Source: Parvibaculaceae bacterium PLY_AMNH_Bact1
Lineage (GTDB): Bacteria; Pseudomonadota; Alphaproteobacteria; Parvibaculales; Parvibaculaceae
Assembly (NCBI GenBank): GCA_032881465.1
Contig: CP126168.1
Coordinates: 2,666,001-2,730,000 of the forward strand
DNA: 64,000 nucleotides
Reading direction: 5' to 3'
In this document: positions 53,472-62,557 of the stretch, piece after piece
Position numbering within the stretch: the first letter of the stretch is position 1
How the letters are laid out: each line of letters starts with the position of its first letter
Made by a program: the position numbers and the translations under genes
Notes under the pieces: generated by a model
The model's input: the letters and a program-made list of their open reading frames with translations, nothing else
The model's database searches: none
What the model was told of the DNA's origin: nothing

Positions 53472-54576
53472 TCAGGGTACAGCAGCAGCGCTCCCCCCTG
53501 GCAGCACCATCGGTATCTTGGGAGGCGGTCAACTAGGACGCATGCTGGCACTTGCGGCCGCAGAGCTAGGTCTACGCGTCCACATCTATGCCCCCGAAGA
53601 AACAAGCCCCGCAGCCGAGGTCGCAAGCAGTGCGACCCGGGCAGCATACGAAGACGAAACGGCGCTAATTGCATTTGCCGATGCCGTCGATGTCGTGACC
53701 TATGAGTTTGAAAATGTCCCCAGCGAAACCGCACGCATTCTCAGCGAACATGCGCCGGTCCGCCCCGGACCCAAAGCACTGGCGACATCACAAGATCGGC
53801 TCGACGAAAAGAACTTCCTGAACAGTCTGGGGATCGCAACAGCCCCCTTCGCACAAGTAGATACACTGGGCGACCTAAAGAGCGCATTGGACAAGTTGGG
53901 CACACCAGCTGTTCTGAAAACCCGTCGCTTTGGATACGATGGCAAAGGCCAGATCAAAATCAATGACCCGTCTGAGGCCAGCGCCGCCTTCGATGCGATC
54001 GCCGGAGCGCCAGCCATCCTTGAAGGCTTTATGCCCTTTGAAAAAGAAGTCTCTGTCATTGCGGCACGCGCCTTAGATGGAACGTCAGCGGCATATGACG
54101 TAGGTGAAAATGTTCACCGCGATCACATTTTGCACACGACAACCGTCCCGGCCGTCCTTGATGCATCCATCGCAGACGAAGCGCGGACAATTGCTGAGTG
54201 CATAGCCCATGGCCTCGACTATGTCGGCGTCATTGGTGTCGAGTTTTTCGTGCTCGTAGATGGCGAAAAGCGCCACCTCTGCGTCAATGAGTTCGCGCCA
54301 CGCGTTCATAATTCCGGCCACTGGACGGCAGACGCCTGTGCCGTGAGCCAATTTGAACAACACGTACGGGCCATCGCAGGATGGCCTTTGGGAAATCCTG
54401 CGCGTCATAGCGACGCGGTTATGACCAACTTGATCGGCGCAGAAGCCGATGAGTGGATCGACCATGCAGCGGTTCCCCATTGTGCGGTTCACCTTTATGG
54501 GAAACGCGAAGCAAGGCCCGGACGTAAGATGGGACACGTCACAAACTTAACTCGCAGTTTCACCAAAACTGATTGA
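53464..54576 (+). CDS. purK: N5-carboxyaminoimidazole ribonucleotide synthase PurK
   Basis: PurK carboxylates AIR using ATP and bicarbonate and passes N5-CAIR to PurE. The 370 residues from the ATG at 53464 form an ATP-grasp protein: [20 protein letters not shown] near 13-32, [12 protein letters not shown] near 73-84, [16 protein letters not shown] near 152-167, [16 protein letters not shown] near 188-203, and the metal-binding [16 protein letters not shown] near 277-292. The open frame back to 53413 lies within purE and is not needed. It ends the purEK pair; no terminator with a T run was seen. Confidence 0.96.
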   Translation: MVDQGTAAALPPGSTIGILGGGQLGRMLALAAAELGLRVHIYAPEETSPAAEVASSATRAAYEDETALIAFADAVDVVTYEFENVPSETARILSEHAPVRPGPKALATSQDRLDEKNFLNSLGIATAPFAQVDTLGDLKSALDKLGTPAVLKTRRFGYDGKGQIKINDPSEASAAFDAIAGAPAILEGFMPFEKEVSVIAARALDGTSAAYDVGENVHRDHILHTTTVPAVLDASIADEARTIAECIAHGLDYVGVIGVEFFVLVDGEKRHLCVNEFAPRVHNSGHWTADACAVSQFEQHVRAIAGWPLGNPARHSDAVMTNLIGAEADEWIDHAAVPHCAVHLYGKREARPGRKMGHVTNLTRSFTKTD

Positions 54577-54726
54577 TTATCGACCTTAGACCACCAGGCC
54601 TAGTTCTTTGCCAATTAGTCCCATTCCCAATCGCATAAGAAACTGAGAAACTATCCCTCAAGTTGAGTCGGTTCTGCCGTGTATTGGCCAGAGCCTTGAG
54701 TAGTGTTGCGTACGGGTCGGGGGACC

Positions 54727-55320
54727 ATGACAGAAAAAGATGATAAAAAAGACAGCCCCAAATCAACAAGCTGTAAGATAACGGACCAAGTCCACAATCC
54801 CGCTCTTAAGCCACTCTGTGAGTTTTGGGATGAGGTCCGCGGTGACAGGCTACTTCCCAATACCAGCGACGTAGATCCCTCACAAATCGCTTACATTTTG
54901 AAGGACATTGCCATTCTGGATGTCATTGATCCAATGAACATTCAGTACCGCCTCGCTGGTACCGGCATAGCCGAGCGAATGGGTGAGGACCCAACAGGGA
55001 GCAACCTCATAGAAATGACGGCGCCCGAAACACGCGGCATAGTCTCAAAGATTTTATTCCTGATCGTATCTCATCCGGCAGGAGCCATTGCGACCTACGA
55101 GAATGTCTACCACACCGGAAAAAGAGCGGTGGTCGAGAGCCTCTACCTGCCATTGCAAAAAGCCGAAGGCCAATCCGATCGCATCGTCAGCGTTCACTCG
55201 CGTGAGAAAACGGTCACCTATGAAGACGAACAACCCCGCTCCACGGTAGCCGCAAAAATTCTCGATCTCGAATGGATTGATTTGGGGGCAGGTGTGCCGG
55301 ATGAGGTGATCCCTCGCTAA
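54727..55320 (+). CDS. PAS_5-like domain protein, first of tandem pair
   Basis: A 197-residue cytoplasmic protein that resembles the PAS_5 (PF07310) family of alphaproteobacteria: NPALKPLCEFWDEVRGDRLLPN near 27-48, DIAILDVIDPMNIQYRLAGTGIAERMGEDPTGSN near 64-97, and HTGKRAVVESLYLPLQKAEG near 135-154. The domain is alone, with no output domain, so it would act by protein contact. GGGGGACC precedes the ATG. A related gene follows at 55417 with matching residues at the same places (RLAGTGIAERMGEDPTG against RFVGPAICERLQTDPTG), pointing to local duplication and strong divergence. The ligand is unknown. Confidence 0.82.
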   Translation: MTEKDDKKDSPKSTSCKITDQVHNPALKPLCEFWDEVRGDRLLPNTSDVDPSQIAYILKDIAILDVIDPMNIQYRLAGTGIAERMGEDPTGSNLIEMTAPETRGIVSKILFLIVSHPAGAIATYENVYHTGKRAVVESLYLPLQKAEGQSDRIVSVHSREKTVTYEDEQPRSTVAAKILDLEWIDLGAGVPDEVIPR

Positions 55321-55356
55321 GCGGACCAGTCCGAAAAGCCATGCATTGAAGTTTTA

Positions 55357-55376
55357 CGCAAAGTGAAGACTTTGCG
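55357..55376 (+). promoter_or_regulatory. hairpin between tandem PAS genes
   Basis: CGCAAAGT and ACTTTGCG form a perfect 8-bp stem with a GAAG tetraloop, 36 bases after the first PAS gene and 40 before the likely start of the second. No T run follows. It may set the transcript boundary or the stability of either cistron. Confidence 0.6.
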
Positions 55377-55416
55377 GGTCAAACTGAGGACCCTGGCAAC
55401 ATGGTATTTGAAAGCG

Positions 55417-56022
55417 ATGGTTAATTCAGCCCGTTTTGACAGTGTGCCACATTTCCTCGGCGAGCGACCATTTGATATCGGCAGCCTAGCGACGCTGAAA
55501 CAGCCCGGTTTCGATGCGCTTGCCAGGGCGTGGCTTCGTCAGCGAGGAGATGCCCCAGCACCAGATGCAGACACGTTCGATCTTCTTGAGATCGGACAGC
55601 ATCTTGAAAATGCGACGTGCATTAACGTCAAGGATGACAAGAGAGCCACATATAGATTTGTCGGACCGGCTATCTGCGAGAGGTTGCAAACAGACCCAAC
55701 CGGGAAAGACTTCGCCGAAAGCTTAAAGCACCTGCCCTTCGACGCGATGTCAGCAGTATGGATGGGCCTCTCTGTGCCAGCAGGCCTTCATACAATTTAT
55801 CGTATTACCTATAGCTCAGGCAAACACACCGAAAATCAATCTCTCTACCTACCGCTAATTTCTAAATCTGGCGGAGACAACCATCTTTGGAGTATGCAGG
55901 CGATGGGCACAACCATCCGTTACAAAACGGGCAACCCGACCTCATCTGTCATCAAACAGACAGTAGCTGCGAATTGGGTTGATGTAGGCTCAGGCACTCC
56001 ATCAACTCCGCTGTCACGCTGA
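55417..56022 (+). CDS. PAS_5-like domain protein, second of tandem pair
   Basis: A 201-residue paralogue of the preceding protein: FDALARAWLRQRGDAPAPDA, ENATCINVKDDKRATYRFVGPAICERLQTDPTGKDF, and YSSGKHTENQSLYLPLISKSGGD. The open frame begins with a GTG at 55363 inside the hairpin, so the ATG at 55417 (MVNSARFDSV) is preferred, although its ribosome site is weak. Its last nine bases overlap the convergent coq9 gene (56014-56022). Function unknown; a small sensory or partner-binding PAS protein is inferred. Confidence 0.78.
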   Translation: MVNSARFDSVPHFLGERPFDIGSLATLKQPGFDALARAWLRQRGDAPAPDADTFDLLEIGQHLENATCINVKDDKRATYRFVGPAICERLQTDPTGKDFAESLKHLPFDAMSAVWMGLSVPAGLHTIYRITYSSGKHTENQSLYLPLISKSGGDNHLWSMQAMGTTIRYKTGNPTSSVIKQTVAANWVDVGSGTPSTPLSR

Positions 56023-56673
56023 GGGATAGCGAAGCCGCGCAATCAATCCCAACGGATCCGGCAAAGCGTCCATCACCTTTGTTGCCTGAGCTTTGATTTT
56101 CTCTATCTGCATCACATCGGCAATGCGGCGGTCAAGAAATGCCCATGTATCCGCATGCCCATCACTCTCATCCGCAAACCAGCACGCCAGGGTGGCCGTA
56201 AAGACACCCGCGAGCGTCGCGCGTTTGGTGTAGAAATTGTAATCAGTCGATGTATCGCCGATCGCGATCCAAATCGCATCAACCGTGTTGTAAAGAGACT
56301 TCGCCGCACTGCCCGACGCAGGCGGGATAAGCAACGACGTGCTTGCGCGACGCAGCGCTTCTCTGTTGGCCGCGTCCACCTCAAGACGGGTGCGAACAGC
56401 AAACGTGATCTTCTCTCGGATCTTCATCGACGCAAGATCGCTCTTTGCTAGGCACTCGATCATGCGACGATCACCATCTGCAAGAAAGTACTCTGCAAGA
56501 TCACGTGCACCATTCGGGAAGGCGAGCCGAGCAAGACCGTGATCGACGCCCGCGGTTTTCGCGGCGCGCATTAGCACCGCACCCGTCCATCCATCAAACG
56601 GCACATCCGGCAACGCCGCTTTGAGAATTTTGGCGCGTACGCTTTCCAGCTGATCTGTCTTCGCTTTAGTCAT
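56014..56673 (-). CDS. coq9: COQ9-family ubiquinone biosynthesis protein
   Basis: COQ9 binds lipids and supports the hydroxylase step of ubiquinone synthesis. The 219 residues show VPFDGWTGAVLMRAAKTAGVDHGLARLAFPNGARDL near 24-59, TRLEVDAANREALRRASTSLLIP near 94-116, WIAIGDTSTDYNFYTKRATLAGVFTATLACW near 134-164 and the terminal LPDPLGLIARLRYP. The ATG at 56673 overlaps the def stop by eight bases (ATGACTAA), so translation is coupled to def; the open frame to 56727 runs into def. It is convergent with, and overlaps, the second PAS gene. Confidence 0.92.
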   Translation of the reverse strand: MTKAKTDQLESVRAKILKAALPDVPFDGWTGAVLMRAAKTAGVDHGLARLAFPNGARDLAEYFLADGDRRMIECLAKSDLASMKIREKITFAVRTRLEVDAANREALRRASTSLLIPPASGSAAKSLYNTVDAIWIAIGDTSTDYNFYTKRATLAGVFTATLACWFADESDGHADTWAFLDRRIADVMQIEKIKAQATKVMDALPDPLGLIARLRYPSA

Positions 56674-57238
56674 CGTCTGATACCTTTTCACTTGTTTCTT
56701 CGAGCCAGTGTTTGACTTCACTCTCAAAGATCAGCGCGCGCATATCTGGCATGCGCTGAGGATACAAAATGCCATCCAGGTGATCACATTCATGCTGCAC
56801 CACCCGTGCATGAAAGCCCTGCGCCCGGCGTTCAATCATTTGACCATCCAGATCAACGCCGCGGTATATGATGCGTCGGTGCCGAGGCACCAGTCCCCTC
56901 AGGCCAGGGACTGAGAGACACCCTTCCCAACCGAGCTCTAGCTCATCGCCAACCGGCTCAATTTCCGGGTTGATCAACACGGTGAGTGGGGCAGTTGGGT
57001 CAAATTCCTCTTCGGCATCAATCTCAGCGATCGCCCGCGCTCCCGGTGCCTGGAAAATCACCACACGTTGCGGAACATAGACCTGCGGTGCGGCAAGTCC
57101 CGCACCGTTCGCATCTTCCATCGTTTCAATCATGTCGGCCACGAGATCGAGGATCTCCGGCGCGGTCGGCTCGGAAACATCTTCAGCGACACCCTGTAGA
57201 ACAGGGTGGCCCATGCGGGCAATTTTTCGGATCGTCAT
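56666..57238 (-). CDS. def: peptide deformylase
   Basis: Def removes the formyl group from nascent N-terminal Met, an iron- or zinc-dependent reaction at the ribosome. The 190 residues begin MTIRKIARMGHPVL and show motif 1 GAGLAAPQVYVPQRVV near 47-62, motif 2 EGCLSVPGLRG near 103-113 with the metal Cys, and motif 3 VVQHECDHLDGILYP near 146-160 with both metal His and the catalytic Glu. The frame stays open to 57556, but the extra 106 residues are unlike any deformylase. No clear ribosome site is visible at 57238. It is the first gene of the def-coq9 pair and divergent from rpsU. Confidence 0.94.
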   Translation of the reverse strand: MTIRKIARMGHPVLQGVAEDVSEPTAPEILDLVADMIETMEDANGAGLAAPQVYVPQRVVIFQAPGARAIAEIDAEEEFDPTAPLTVLINPEIEPVGDELELGWEGCLSVPGLRGLVPRHRRIIYRGVDLDGQMIERRAQGFHARVVQHECDHLDGILYPQRMPDMRALIFESEVKHWLEETSEKVSDDD

Positions 57239-57533
57239 TGGGGGAATATGGGCTTGGACCCTCAAGGCGTAAAGCAACCAATCCGCCGCAGAACCCGGAT
57301 TTAGAAAGCTCACCCTAAAAGAGCGCCCACCAAGAATAGCGCATCTGCCAGAGAATCCCCGGCAATCAGCCAAAATTCTCTGATCCCAAGGTGGACAGGC
57401 CCCGATTCTTTTGCTACCTATCCGGCCTCGTTGCGCAGGACACGTCCCGCCGCAGCGTTTAGCGGATAAAATCCGCTGTTTTCGGCCAATTTTGGCCATT
57501 TCTGACCCAATTGGGAAAAGGCAGGGATAGCTC

Positions 57534-57755
57534 GTGCAGGTACTCGTTCGCGACAATAACGTCGATCAGGCTCTCAAAGCGCTCAAAAAGAAGATGCAGC
57601 GTGAAGGGATTTTCCGCGAAATGAAGCTGCGGAACTTCTACGAGAAGCCATCTGAGAAGCGCGCACGCGAAAAAGCGGAAGCTGTTCGCCGGACCCGTAA
57701 ACTGGCCCGCAAGAAAATGCAGCGCGAAGGCCTGCTACCTGGCAAGAAGCGCTAA
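57534..57755 (+). CDS. rpsU: ribosomal protein bS21
   Basis: bS21 belongs to the small subunit near the anti-Shine-Dalgarno region. The 73 residues begin [25 protein letters not shown] and are strongly basic, with [21 protein letters not shown] in the middle and [16 protein letters not shown] at the end. The start is GTG, with AGGGAT eight bases upstream. A strong terminator follows that also forms the 3' end of the next, convergent gene. Confidence 0.96.
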   Translation: MQVLVRDNNVDQALKALKKKMQREGIFREMKLRNFYEKPSEKRAREKAEAVRRTRKLARKKMQREGLLPGKKR

Positions 57756-57785
57756 TCGAGCTTCTGACTGCCGAACTCCAAGAAA

Positions 57786-57812
57786 GCCGCCCTACTACTG
57801 GGCGGCTTTTTT
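57786..57812 (+). terminator. rho-independent terminator after rpsU
   Basis: GCCGCCC and GGGCGGC are perfect 7-bp arms around seven bases, followed by TTTTTT. It overlaps the last codons of the convergent regulator gene by 18 bases, whose final Ala-Gln residues are read from the T-run side. Confidence 0.9.
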
Positions 57813-58478
57813 GCGCTTGGGACAAATCCGGTAGGCACAGCGCCTGGCACCACTTAAAATATGCTCTTCCCGGGTGACATCCACACCCCGACCGACAACG
57901 CTTTGAAAGAGCTCCAGCTCATATTTGCATAGCCCCTGACAGGTCGCCGCGGCGCTGCAGACTGGACAATGGTTCTCCACCAAGAGATAGGCGCCCTCCT
58001 CATCTGGAGCAGGCATTGAGGCGGCCATATAGCCCTCCTCAGAACGAATTTCAGCAAGGGCGCCAAGCTTTGCCTCCAGCGTCTCAGCGCCCTTCAGACG
58101 CCTCCTATAGCTCTTCTTCTGATCTTCTGTCCGCGCAGCGAGCAAGCGTTCCAATCCGTCCTCACCGAACACCTCCTGCATCTCCGTCAGCAGGCTCACC
58201 GCAAGGTCCCCATGCGCATCCGGGAAATAGGCATTTGCTGCCGCCGTCAGGGCCCAATATTTCGTGGGGCGCCCGCGTCCCTCGGCTTTTTCCTCAAATG
58301 AAACGAGACCTTCTTCCTGCATCGCATAAAGGTGCTGCCGCACCGCCATCGGCGCGACTCCCAATTCTTCGGCCATGGTTGAGGCGTCTGCCGGGCCTGA
58401 ATTCTTCAGGATTGTCCGGATCGCCGCACGGCTGCGCCCGGCACCCCGTGATCCACTTTGAGAGGAAGCTTTAGACAT
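57795..58478 (-). CDS. SufR-like HTH regulator with Cys cluster
   Basis: A 227-residue regulator. The N-terminal winged helix is AAIRTILKNSGPADASTMAEELGVAPMAVRQHLYAMQEEG near 18-57 with the wing GRGRPTKYWALT. The C-terminal part carries Cys 171, 174, 180, 184, 214 and 219 (ENHCPVC, ATCQGLCKYEL and GARRCAYRICP), matching the iron-sulfur-binding SufR/DeoR-like family, so it may sense Fe-S or redox state. No suf genes are in the window. A near-palindrome TTTTCT-TT-AGAAAA lies at 58496-58509, just before its start, and could be its own operator. It follows a GNAT gene after 53 bases on the same strand. Confidence 0.87.
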   Translation of the reverse strand: MSKASSQSGSRGAGRSRAAIRTILKNSGPADASTMAEELGVAPMAVRQHLYAMQEEGLVSFEEKAEGRGRPTKYWALTAAANAYFPDAHGDLAVSLLTEMQEVFGEDGLERLLAARTEDQKKSYRRRLKGAETLEAKLGALAEIRSEEGYMAASMPAPDEEGAYLLVENHCPVCSAAATCQGLCKYELELFQSVVGRGVDVTREEHILSGARRCAYRICPKRKKAAQ

Positions 58479-58495
58479 TCAAAATAGATAAACAG

Positions 58496-58509
58496 TTTTC
58501 TTTAGAAAA
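58496..58509. promoter_or_regulatory. inverted repeat before the SufR-like gene
   Basis: TTTTCT and AGAAAA are perfect 6-bp arms around TT, 18 bases upstream of the regulator start in an A/T-rich stretch. The position fits self-repression; the arms are short, so this is tentative. Confidence 0.4.
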
Positions 58510-58531
58510 ACAATTCCCGACGAACTCTGTT

Positions 58532-59014
58532 CTATAGCTGCTTTCGATAGACCTGCTCATAGGAATGCCAACCAAGCCGTTCATAAAATGACCGCGCTCG
58601 CTTGTTTTCACTCAAGACACCCAACCGAATGTTGGTGAGGCCTTTTTCACGGAAAAAATCTTCCGCTGCCTTCATCAGTGCATCCGCAACACCCGTGCCC
58701 CGGGCTTTTTCACCAACATAGAGGTCATTCACATATCCATGCCGCCGGTGTTCAGGCTTCACATATTCGCCATTATCCTCACCGACCGAACACAGTAGGC
58801 ACCCGGCTCGGTGCCCCTGAAACTCAGCAACGAACACAGCGCCGTCCTTCTGCGCAACCTGCTCCAGCACCCAATTGAGATGAGGCTCGGCAGCCACCTC
58901 AACAGAGCTCCGGTTCGCTTCGACCTCAATCTCAGCTTCCTGTAGACCGCCCATACAAGCCGCCAGAAAAGCATGATCCTCCGGCAGGGCAACCCTCACA
59001 ACAACATCAACCAT
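58532..59014 (-). CDS. GNAT-family N-acetyltransferase
   Basis: A 160-residue acetyltransferase. The fold is clear from VRVALPEDHAFLAACM at the start, AVFVAEFQGHRAGCLLC, the acetyl-CoA motif VNDLYVGEKARGTGVADALMKAAEDF near 94-119, and the terminal NIRLGVLSENKRARSFYERLGW near 128-149. The substrate (small molecule or protein amine) is unknown. Its ATG and the upstream gene stop share one base (TAATG at 59012-59016), so the pair is coupled. The SufR-like gene follows. Confidence 0.9.
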   Translation of the reverse strand: MVDVVVRVALPEDHAFLAACMGGLQEAEIEVEANRSSVEVAAEPHLNWVLEQVAQKDGAVFVAEFQGHRAGCLLCSVGEDNGEYVKPEHRRHGYVNDLYVGEKARGTGVADALMKAAEDFFREKGLTNIRLGVLSENKRARSFYERLGWHSYEQVYRKQL

Positions 59015-59364
59015 TAGAAAAGTTCTTCCCCTTGCACACGACCCGCATCCGGAAAATCGCGATAGAGCGCAAAGCGAACATTCCTAATCAGAGAATTAAC
59101 CGCAAAGTGTGGCCCCTCGATAGGCGCCGCCCGTGACGCAACCAGTCCGAAGGCTTCATCCAGTTGCGCCAACCCTTCCACTTCGATCATGAAATGAAAC
59201 TCACCGAGCCCTTCACCGCCGAGGCCAAGCTTTCGACGCGTGAGCCGATAGCCTTCGATAAAACCATCGGACTTGAGCTTTTCCATATATGTCGTGAAAG
59301 CTTCAGCGAAATCGATATCACTCGCGCCATCTTTTAGATCGCACCACCCGTGATAAATATCCAT
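59014..59364 (-). CDS. uncharacterised protein (DUF6614-like)
   Basis: A 116-residue cytoplasmic protein starting MDIYHGWCDLKDGASDIDFA, with EGYRLTRRKLGLGGEGLGEFHFMIEVEGL near 42-70 and a C-terminal HFAVNSLIRNVRFALYRDFPD. The pattern of two beta strands and helices suggests a dimeric alpha/beta-barrel fold. I associate it with DUF6614, but this is from memory and uncertain. The start ATG at 59364 matches the conserved beginning; the open frame to 59460 adds an unlikely Cys-rich stretch across the terminator. It is coupled to the GNAT gene. Confidence 0.72.
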   Translation of the reverse strand: MDIYHGWCDLKDGASDIDFAEAFTTYMEKLKSDGFIEGYRLTRRKLGLGGEGLGEFHFMIEVEGLAQLDEAFGLVASRAAPIEGPHFAVNSLIRNVRFALYRDFPDAGRVQGEELF

Positions 59365-59458
59365 GTCTAGTGCCCTTCCCCGAAAGCCAGTTCCAATAAA
59401 TGGGCAACTTGAGGCTGAATTGCAATATTGGGGCGCAAATGTGAATAGTATGAGCCAC

Positions 59459-59487
59459 AAAAAAGGGCGGTGTTCCCACCGCCCTTT
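59459..59487 (-). terminator. rho-independent terminator after pntB
   Basis: AAAGGGCGGTG and CACCGCCCTTT form a perfect 11-bp stem around four bases. On the minus strand it ends in TTTTTT (A run at 59459-59464). It lies 40 bases after the pntB stop and ends the pnt operon. Confidence 0.92.
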
Positions 59488-59526
59488 CAGAACTCGTACG
59501 AGATCAGGTATGCGTCTAAGCGCTCC

Positions 59527-60933
59527 TTAGAGTGCCTTCACAATGTTCTCGACCATCTTCTTAGCATCCGAGAACAACATCATCGTGTTGTCACGGAAGA
59601 AGAGTTCGTTCTCCACGCCAGCATAACCCGCTGCCATACCGCGTTTGATGAAGAGTACCGTCGCCGCATTCTCAACGTCGAGAACCGGCATGCCGTAGAT
59701 CGGGCTGGCCGTGTCCGTCTTCGCAGATGGGTTGGTCACATCGTTCGCACCAATAACGAATGCCACGTCGGCTTGGCTGAACTGGCTGTTAATGTCTTCC
59801 AGTTCAAACACTTCATCGTACGGCACGTTGGCTTCCGCCAGAAGCACGTTCATATGTCCTGGCATACGGCCCGCCACAGGGTGGATCGCATAGGAGACTT
59901 TGACGCCTTCTTTTTTAAGCTCATCGGCCATCTCACGAAGCGCGTGCTGGGCCTGCGCCACAGCCATACCGTAACCCGGCACGATGATCACAGAAGAAGC
60001 ATTCTTCATGATGAATGCCGCATCATCAGCTGATCCCTGTTTCACAGGACGAGTTTCAACGTGACCGCCGCCAGCTGCAGCTTCTTCGCCGCCAAAGCCA
60101 CCAAGGATCACGCTGAAGAAAGAGCGGTTCATGCCCTTACACATAATGTAGGAGAGGATCGCCCCAGAGGAACCAACAAGCGCACCAGTAATGATGAGCG
60201 CCATATTACCCAGTGTGAAGCCAATACCCGCTGCTGCCCAACCGGAGTAGGAGTTCAGCATGGAAACAACCACCGGCATGTCAGCACCACCAATTGGGAT
60301 GATGATAAGGAAGCCGATGACGAACGACAGGAGCGTCACGATCAGGAACATCTCAATCGTCTGATTGGCTGGATCGATGCAGATATAGGCAATTCCGCCA
60401 ACAATTGCAGCGGCCAGCAAGCCGTTGATCAGATGACGACCCGGCAGCATGATCGGCGCACCAGACATGTTGCCATTGAGCTTCGCAAACGCGATGACGG
60501 AGCCGGAAAAGGTGATAGCGCCAATCGCCACACCGATCGACATTTCAACAAGGCTTGCCACCTTGATGTTCCCAACAGCACCGATGCCGAAAGCCTCGGG
60601 CGCCATGAAGGCAGCCCAAGCGACCAAAACAGCGGCCATACCCACCAGCGAGTGAAACGCCGCAACAAGCTGCGGCATATCCGTCATGGCGATCCGATTG
60701 GCAATGATGGCGCCAACACCGCCACCCAGCACAATACCGCCAGCAATCATACCCCAGGTAAGACTGGTCGTTGATTGCAACAGCGTGAGCGTCGTGCCGA
60801 CAGCAATGGCCATACCGACCATGCCATAAACGTTCCCCTGCCGGGATGTTTCAGGCGAGGACAGGCCCCGGAGAGCCATAATGAAGAGTACGCCAGAGGC
60901 GAGATAGAGCAGTGCGATTACGTTCGCAGACAT
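59527..60933 (-). CDS. pntB: NAD(P) transhydrogenase beta subunit PntB
   Basis: PntB carries membrane helices and the NADP-binding domain III of the proton-pumping transhydrogenase. The 468 residues have about nine helices (about 1-265), for example GGVGAIIANRIAMTDMPQLVAAFHSLVGMAAV, then domain III with VIIVPGYGMAVAQAQHAL near 318-335, YAIHPVAGRMPGHMNVLLAEANVPYDEV near 354-381, FVIGANDVTNPSAKTD near 397-412 and MPVLDVENAATVLFIKRGMAAGYAGVENELF. It lies 12 bases after pntA2 and is closed by a strong terminator. Confidence 0.97.
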   Translation of the reverse strand: MSANVIALLYLASGVLFIMALRGLSSPETSRQGNVYGMVGMAIAVGTTLTLLQSTTSLTWGMIAGGIVLGGGVGAIIANRIAMTDMPQLVAAFHSLVGMAAVLVAWAAFMAPEAFGIGAVGNIKVASLVEMSIGVAIGAITFSGSVIAFAKLNGNMSGAPIMLPGRHLINGLLAAAIVGGIAYICIDPANQTIEMFLIVTLLSFVIGFLIIIPIGGADMPVVVSMLNSYSGWAAAGIGFTLGNMALIITGALVGSSGAILSYIMCKGMNRSFFSVILGGFGGEEAAAGGGHVETRPVKQGSADDAAFIMKNASSVIIVPGYGMAVAQAQHALREMADELKKEGVKVSYAIHPVAGRMPGHMNVLLAEANVPYDEVFELEDINSQFSQADVAFVIGANDVTNPSAKTDTASPIYGMPVLDVENAATVLFIKRGMAAGYAGVENELFFRDNTMMLFSDAKKMVENIVKAL

Positions 60934-60945
60934 GATGTCGCCTCC

Positions 60946-61251
60946 TTACTTTTCTTTTTTCTTGTACATGGCAAGCATGCGTTGCGTGACGAGGAACCCG
61001 CCAAAGATATTGACCGAGGCCAACACCACCGCCCCAAAACCGAGCCACTTGGAAACTGTTGCACCGTCGCTGATCGCTTCCACACCCACCGCGGTAACAG
61101 CACCAACGATGATCACGGAGGACACAGCATTTGTCACAGCCATAAGCGGTGTGTGAAGCGCCGGCGTCACCGACCAAACAACGTAGTAGCCAACAAAGAT
61201 GGCCATCACGAAAATCGAGAACAGAAAGATGAATGGAGCAATCTCACCCAT
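60946..61251 (-). CDS. pntA2: NAD(P) transhydrogenase alpha-2 subunit
   Basis: A 101-residue membrane protein with three helices (about 5-27, 36-56, 67-87), the part that in E. coli is fused to the end of PntA. Motifs are [20 protein letters not shown] near 28-47 and [24 protein letters not shown] near the end. The split into alpha-1 and alpha-2 is normal for alphaproteobacteria. It overlaps the alpha-1 stop by one base and precedes pntB by 12. Together with both it forms the proton-translocating complex. Confidence 0.95.
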   Translation of the reverse strand: MGEIAPFIFLFSIFVMAIFVGYYVVWSVTPALHTPLMAVTNAVSSVIIVGAVTAVGVEAISDGATVSKWLGFGAVVLASVNIFGGFLVTQRMLAMYKKKEK

Positions 61252-62387
61252 TATGCAGTCTCCCCAGTTAGGGCCGGATGGATGATCGCGCCATCACGCG
61301 TCAGGGCCGTGCCGGTAACAGTTTCGTCTTCCCAATCAAGGTTCAGGCTTTTCGCTTCCTGATCAATCTGGGGCGTAATGAAATTGAGCAGGTTCTTCGC
61401 ATAAAGCGACGACGCATCAACCGGCAAACGTCCGGCCATATTGGTCATGCCAATGATAGAAACGCCGTGCGCTACTACCGTCTCACCTGGTTTAGATAGT
61501 GGGCAGTTGCCGCCCTGCTCGACGGCTAGGTCAATGATGATCGAGCCAGGCTTCATGCTTTTCACCATATCCTCAGTCACGAGAACAGGTGCTGCACGTC
61601 CAGGGATAAGCGCTGTCGTAATGACGATGTCTTGCTTTTTGATGTGCTCAGCCACAAGCTCCGCCTGACGGCGCTTATAATCTTCGCTCATCTCTTTCGC
61701 GTAACCAGCAGCGGTTTCACCGTCTTCTTCGTCGCTTTCGACCATGATGAACGTGCCGCCCAGGCTTTCAATCTGCTCACCCGCAGCGCGACGCACGTCC
61801 GTCGCGCTGACAATGGCGCCAAGACGCTTTGCGGTCGCGATGGCTTGAAGGCCCGCAACACCTGCACCAAACACAAAGACACGAGCTGGAGCCACAGTTC
61901 CGGCTGCTGTCATCATCATGGGCATGGCGCGGGAGAACGCATTTGCGCCTTCGAGCACCGCTTTATAGCCAGCGAGGTTTGACTGCGAGGACAGAACGTC
62001 CATCGACTGCGCCCGCGTGATACGTGGCATGAATTCCATGGCAATGGCCACAATGCCGGCATCTGCATATTTCTGAACGCGTTCTTTGTCCCCATAAGGG
62101 TTCAGGATCGCAGCAAGCAGCGCACCTTTTTTCATGGCACCCAGCTGCTCATCATCCAGACCACGCACGGCAAAGACCGCATCTGCGTCCTTGATAGCGT
62201 CCGCAGATGACCCAGCTATGCTGGCACCAGCTTCTTTAAACACTGCGTCAGAGATGTGAGACCCAGCACCGGCACCGGTTTCAACGACCACGTCAAAACC
62301 AAGCCCAGCGAGTTTCTTTACCGTTTCAGGAGACGCCGCAACACGCGGTTCCCCTTCCATTCTTTCCTTGGGAATTGCGAGCTTCAT
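61251..62387 (-). CDS. pntA1: NAD(P) transhydrogenase alpha-1 subunit
   Basis: The 378-residue soluble domain I that binds NAD(H). It begins [23 protein letters not shown], includes [14 protein letters not shown] near 35-48, the Rossmann motif [24 protein letters not shown] near 170-193 with [23 protein letters not shown] near 226-242 and [14 protein letters not shown] near 255-268. The C-terminus is shorter than the fused form, as expected for a split subunit. Operon order is pntA1-pntA2-pntB. A 7-bp-arm inverted repeat lies 50-73 bases before its start, and a small oxidase-subunit gene precedes it. Confidence 0.97.
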   Translation of the reverse strand: MKLAIPKERMEGEPRVAASPETVKKLAGLGFDVVVETGAGAGSHISDAVFKEAGASIAGSSADAIKDADAVFAVRGLDDEQLGAMKKGALLAAILNPYGDKERVQKYADAGIVAIAMEFMPRITRAQSMDVLSSQSNLAGYKAVLEGANAFSRAMPMMMTAAGTVAPARVFVFGAGVAGLQAIATAKRLGAIVSATDVRRAAGEQIESLGGTFIMVESDEEDGETAAGYAKEMSEDYKRRQAELVAEHIKKQDIVITTALIPGRAAPVLVTEDMVKSMKPGSIIIDLAVEQGGNCPLSKPGETVVAHGVSIIGMTNMAGRLPVDASSLYAKNLLNFITPQIDQEAKSLNLDWEDETVTGTALTRDGAIIHPALTGETA

Positions 62388-62437
62388 GGATTAATCGCCA
62401 CCCTTTCACCACGGACGTTCTTGATGACGTCGTTGTC

Positions 62438-62460
62438 TGTTTGTGGAACGTCGACAAACA
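62438..62460. promoter_or_regulatory. inverted repeat upstream of pntA1
   Basis: TGTTTGT and ACAAACA are perfect 7-bp arms around nine bases, 51-73 bases before the pntA1 ATG. The place and spacing suit an operator for the pnt operon; no T run is present. Confidence 0.5.
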
Positions 62461-62557
62461 CACGCCCCACGTCGATTGCACAATGCTAATGCTTGAACCA
62501 CATGAGGCGCCGCACGGAAATCCGCAACCGACCTCACGAAAAAGAGACCTGACCTGA

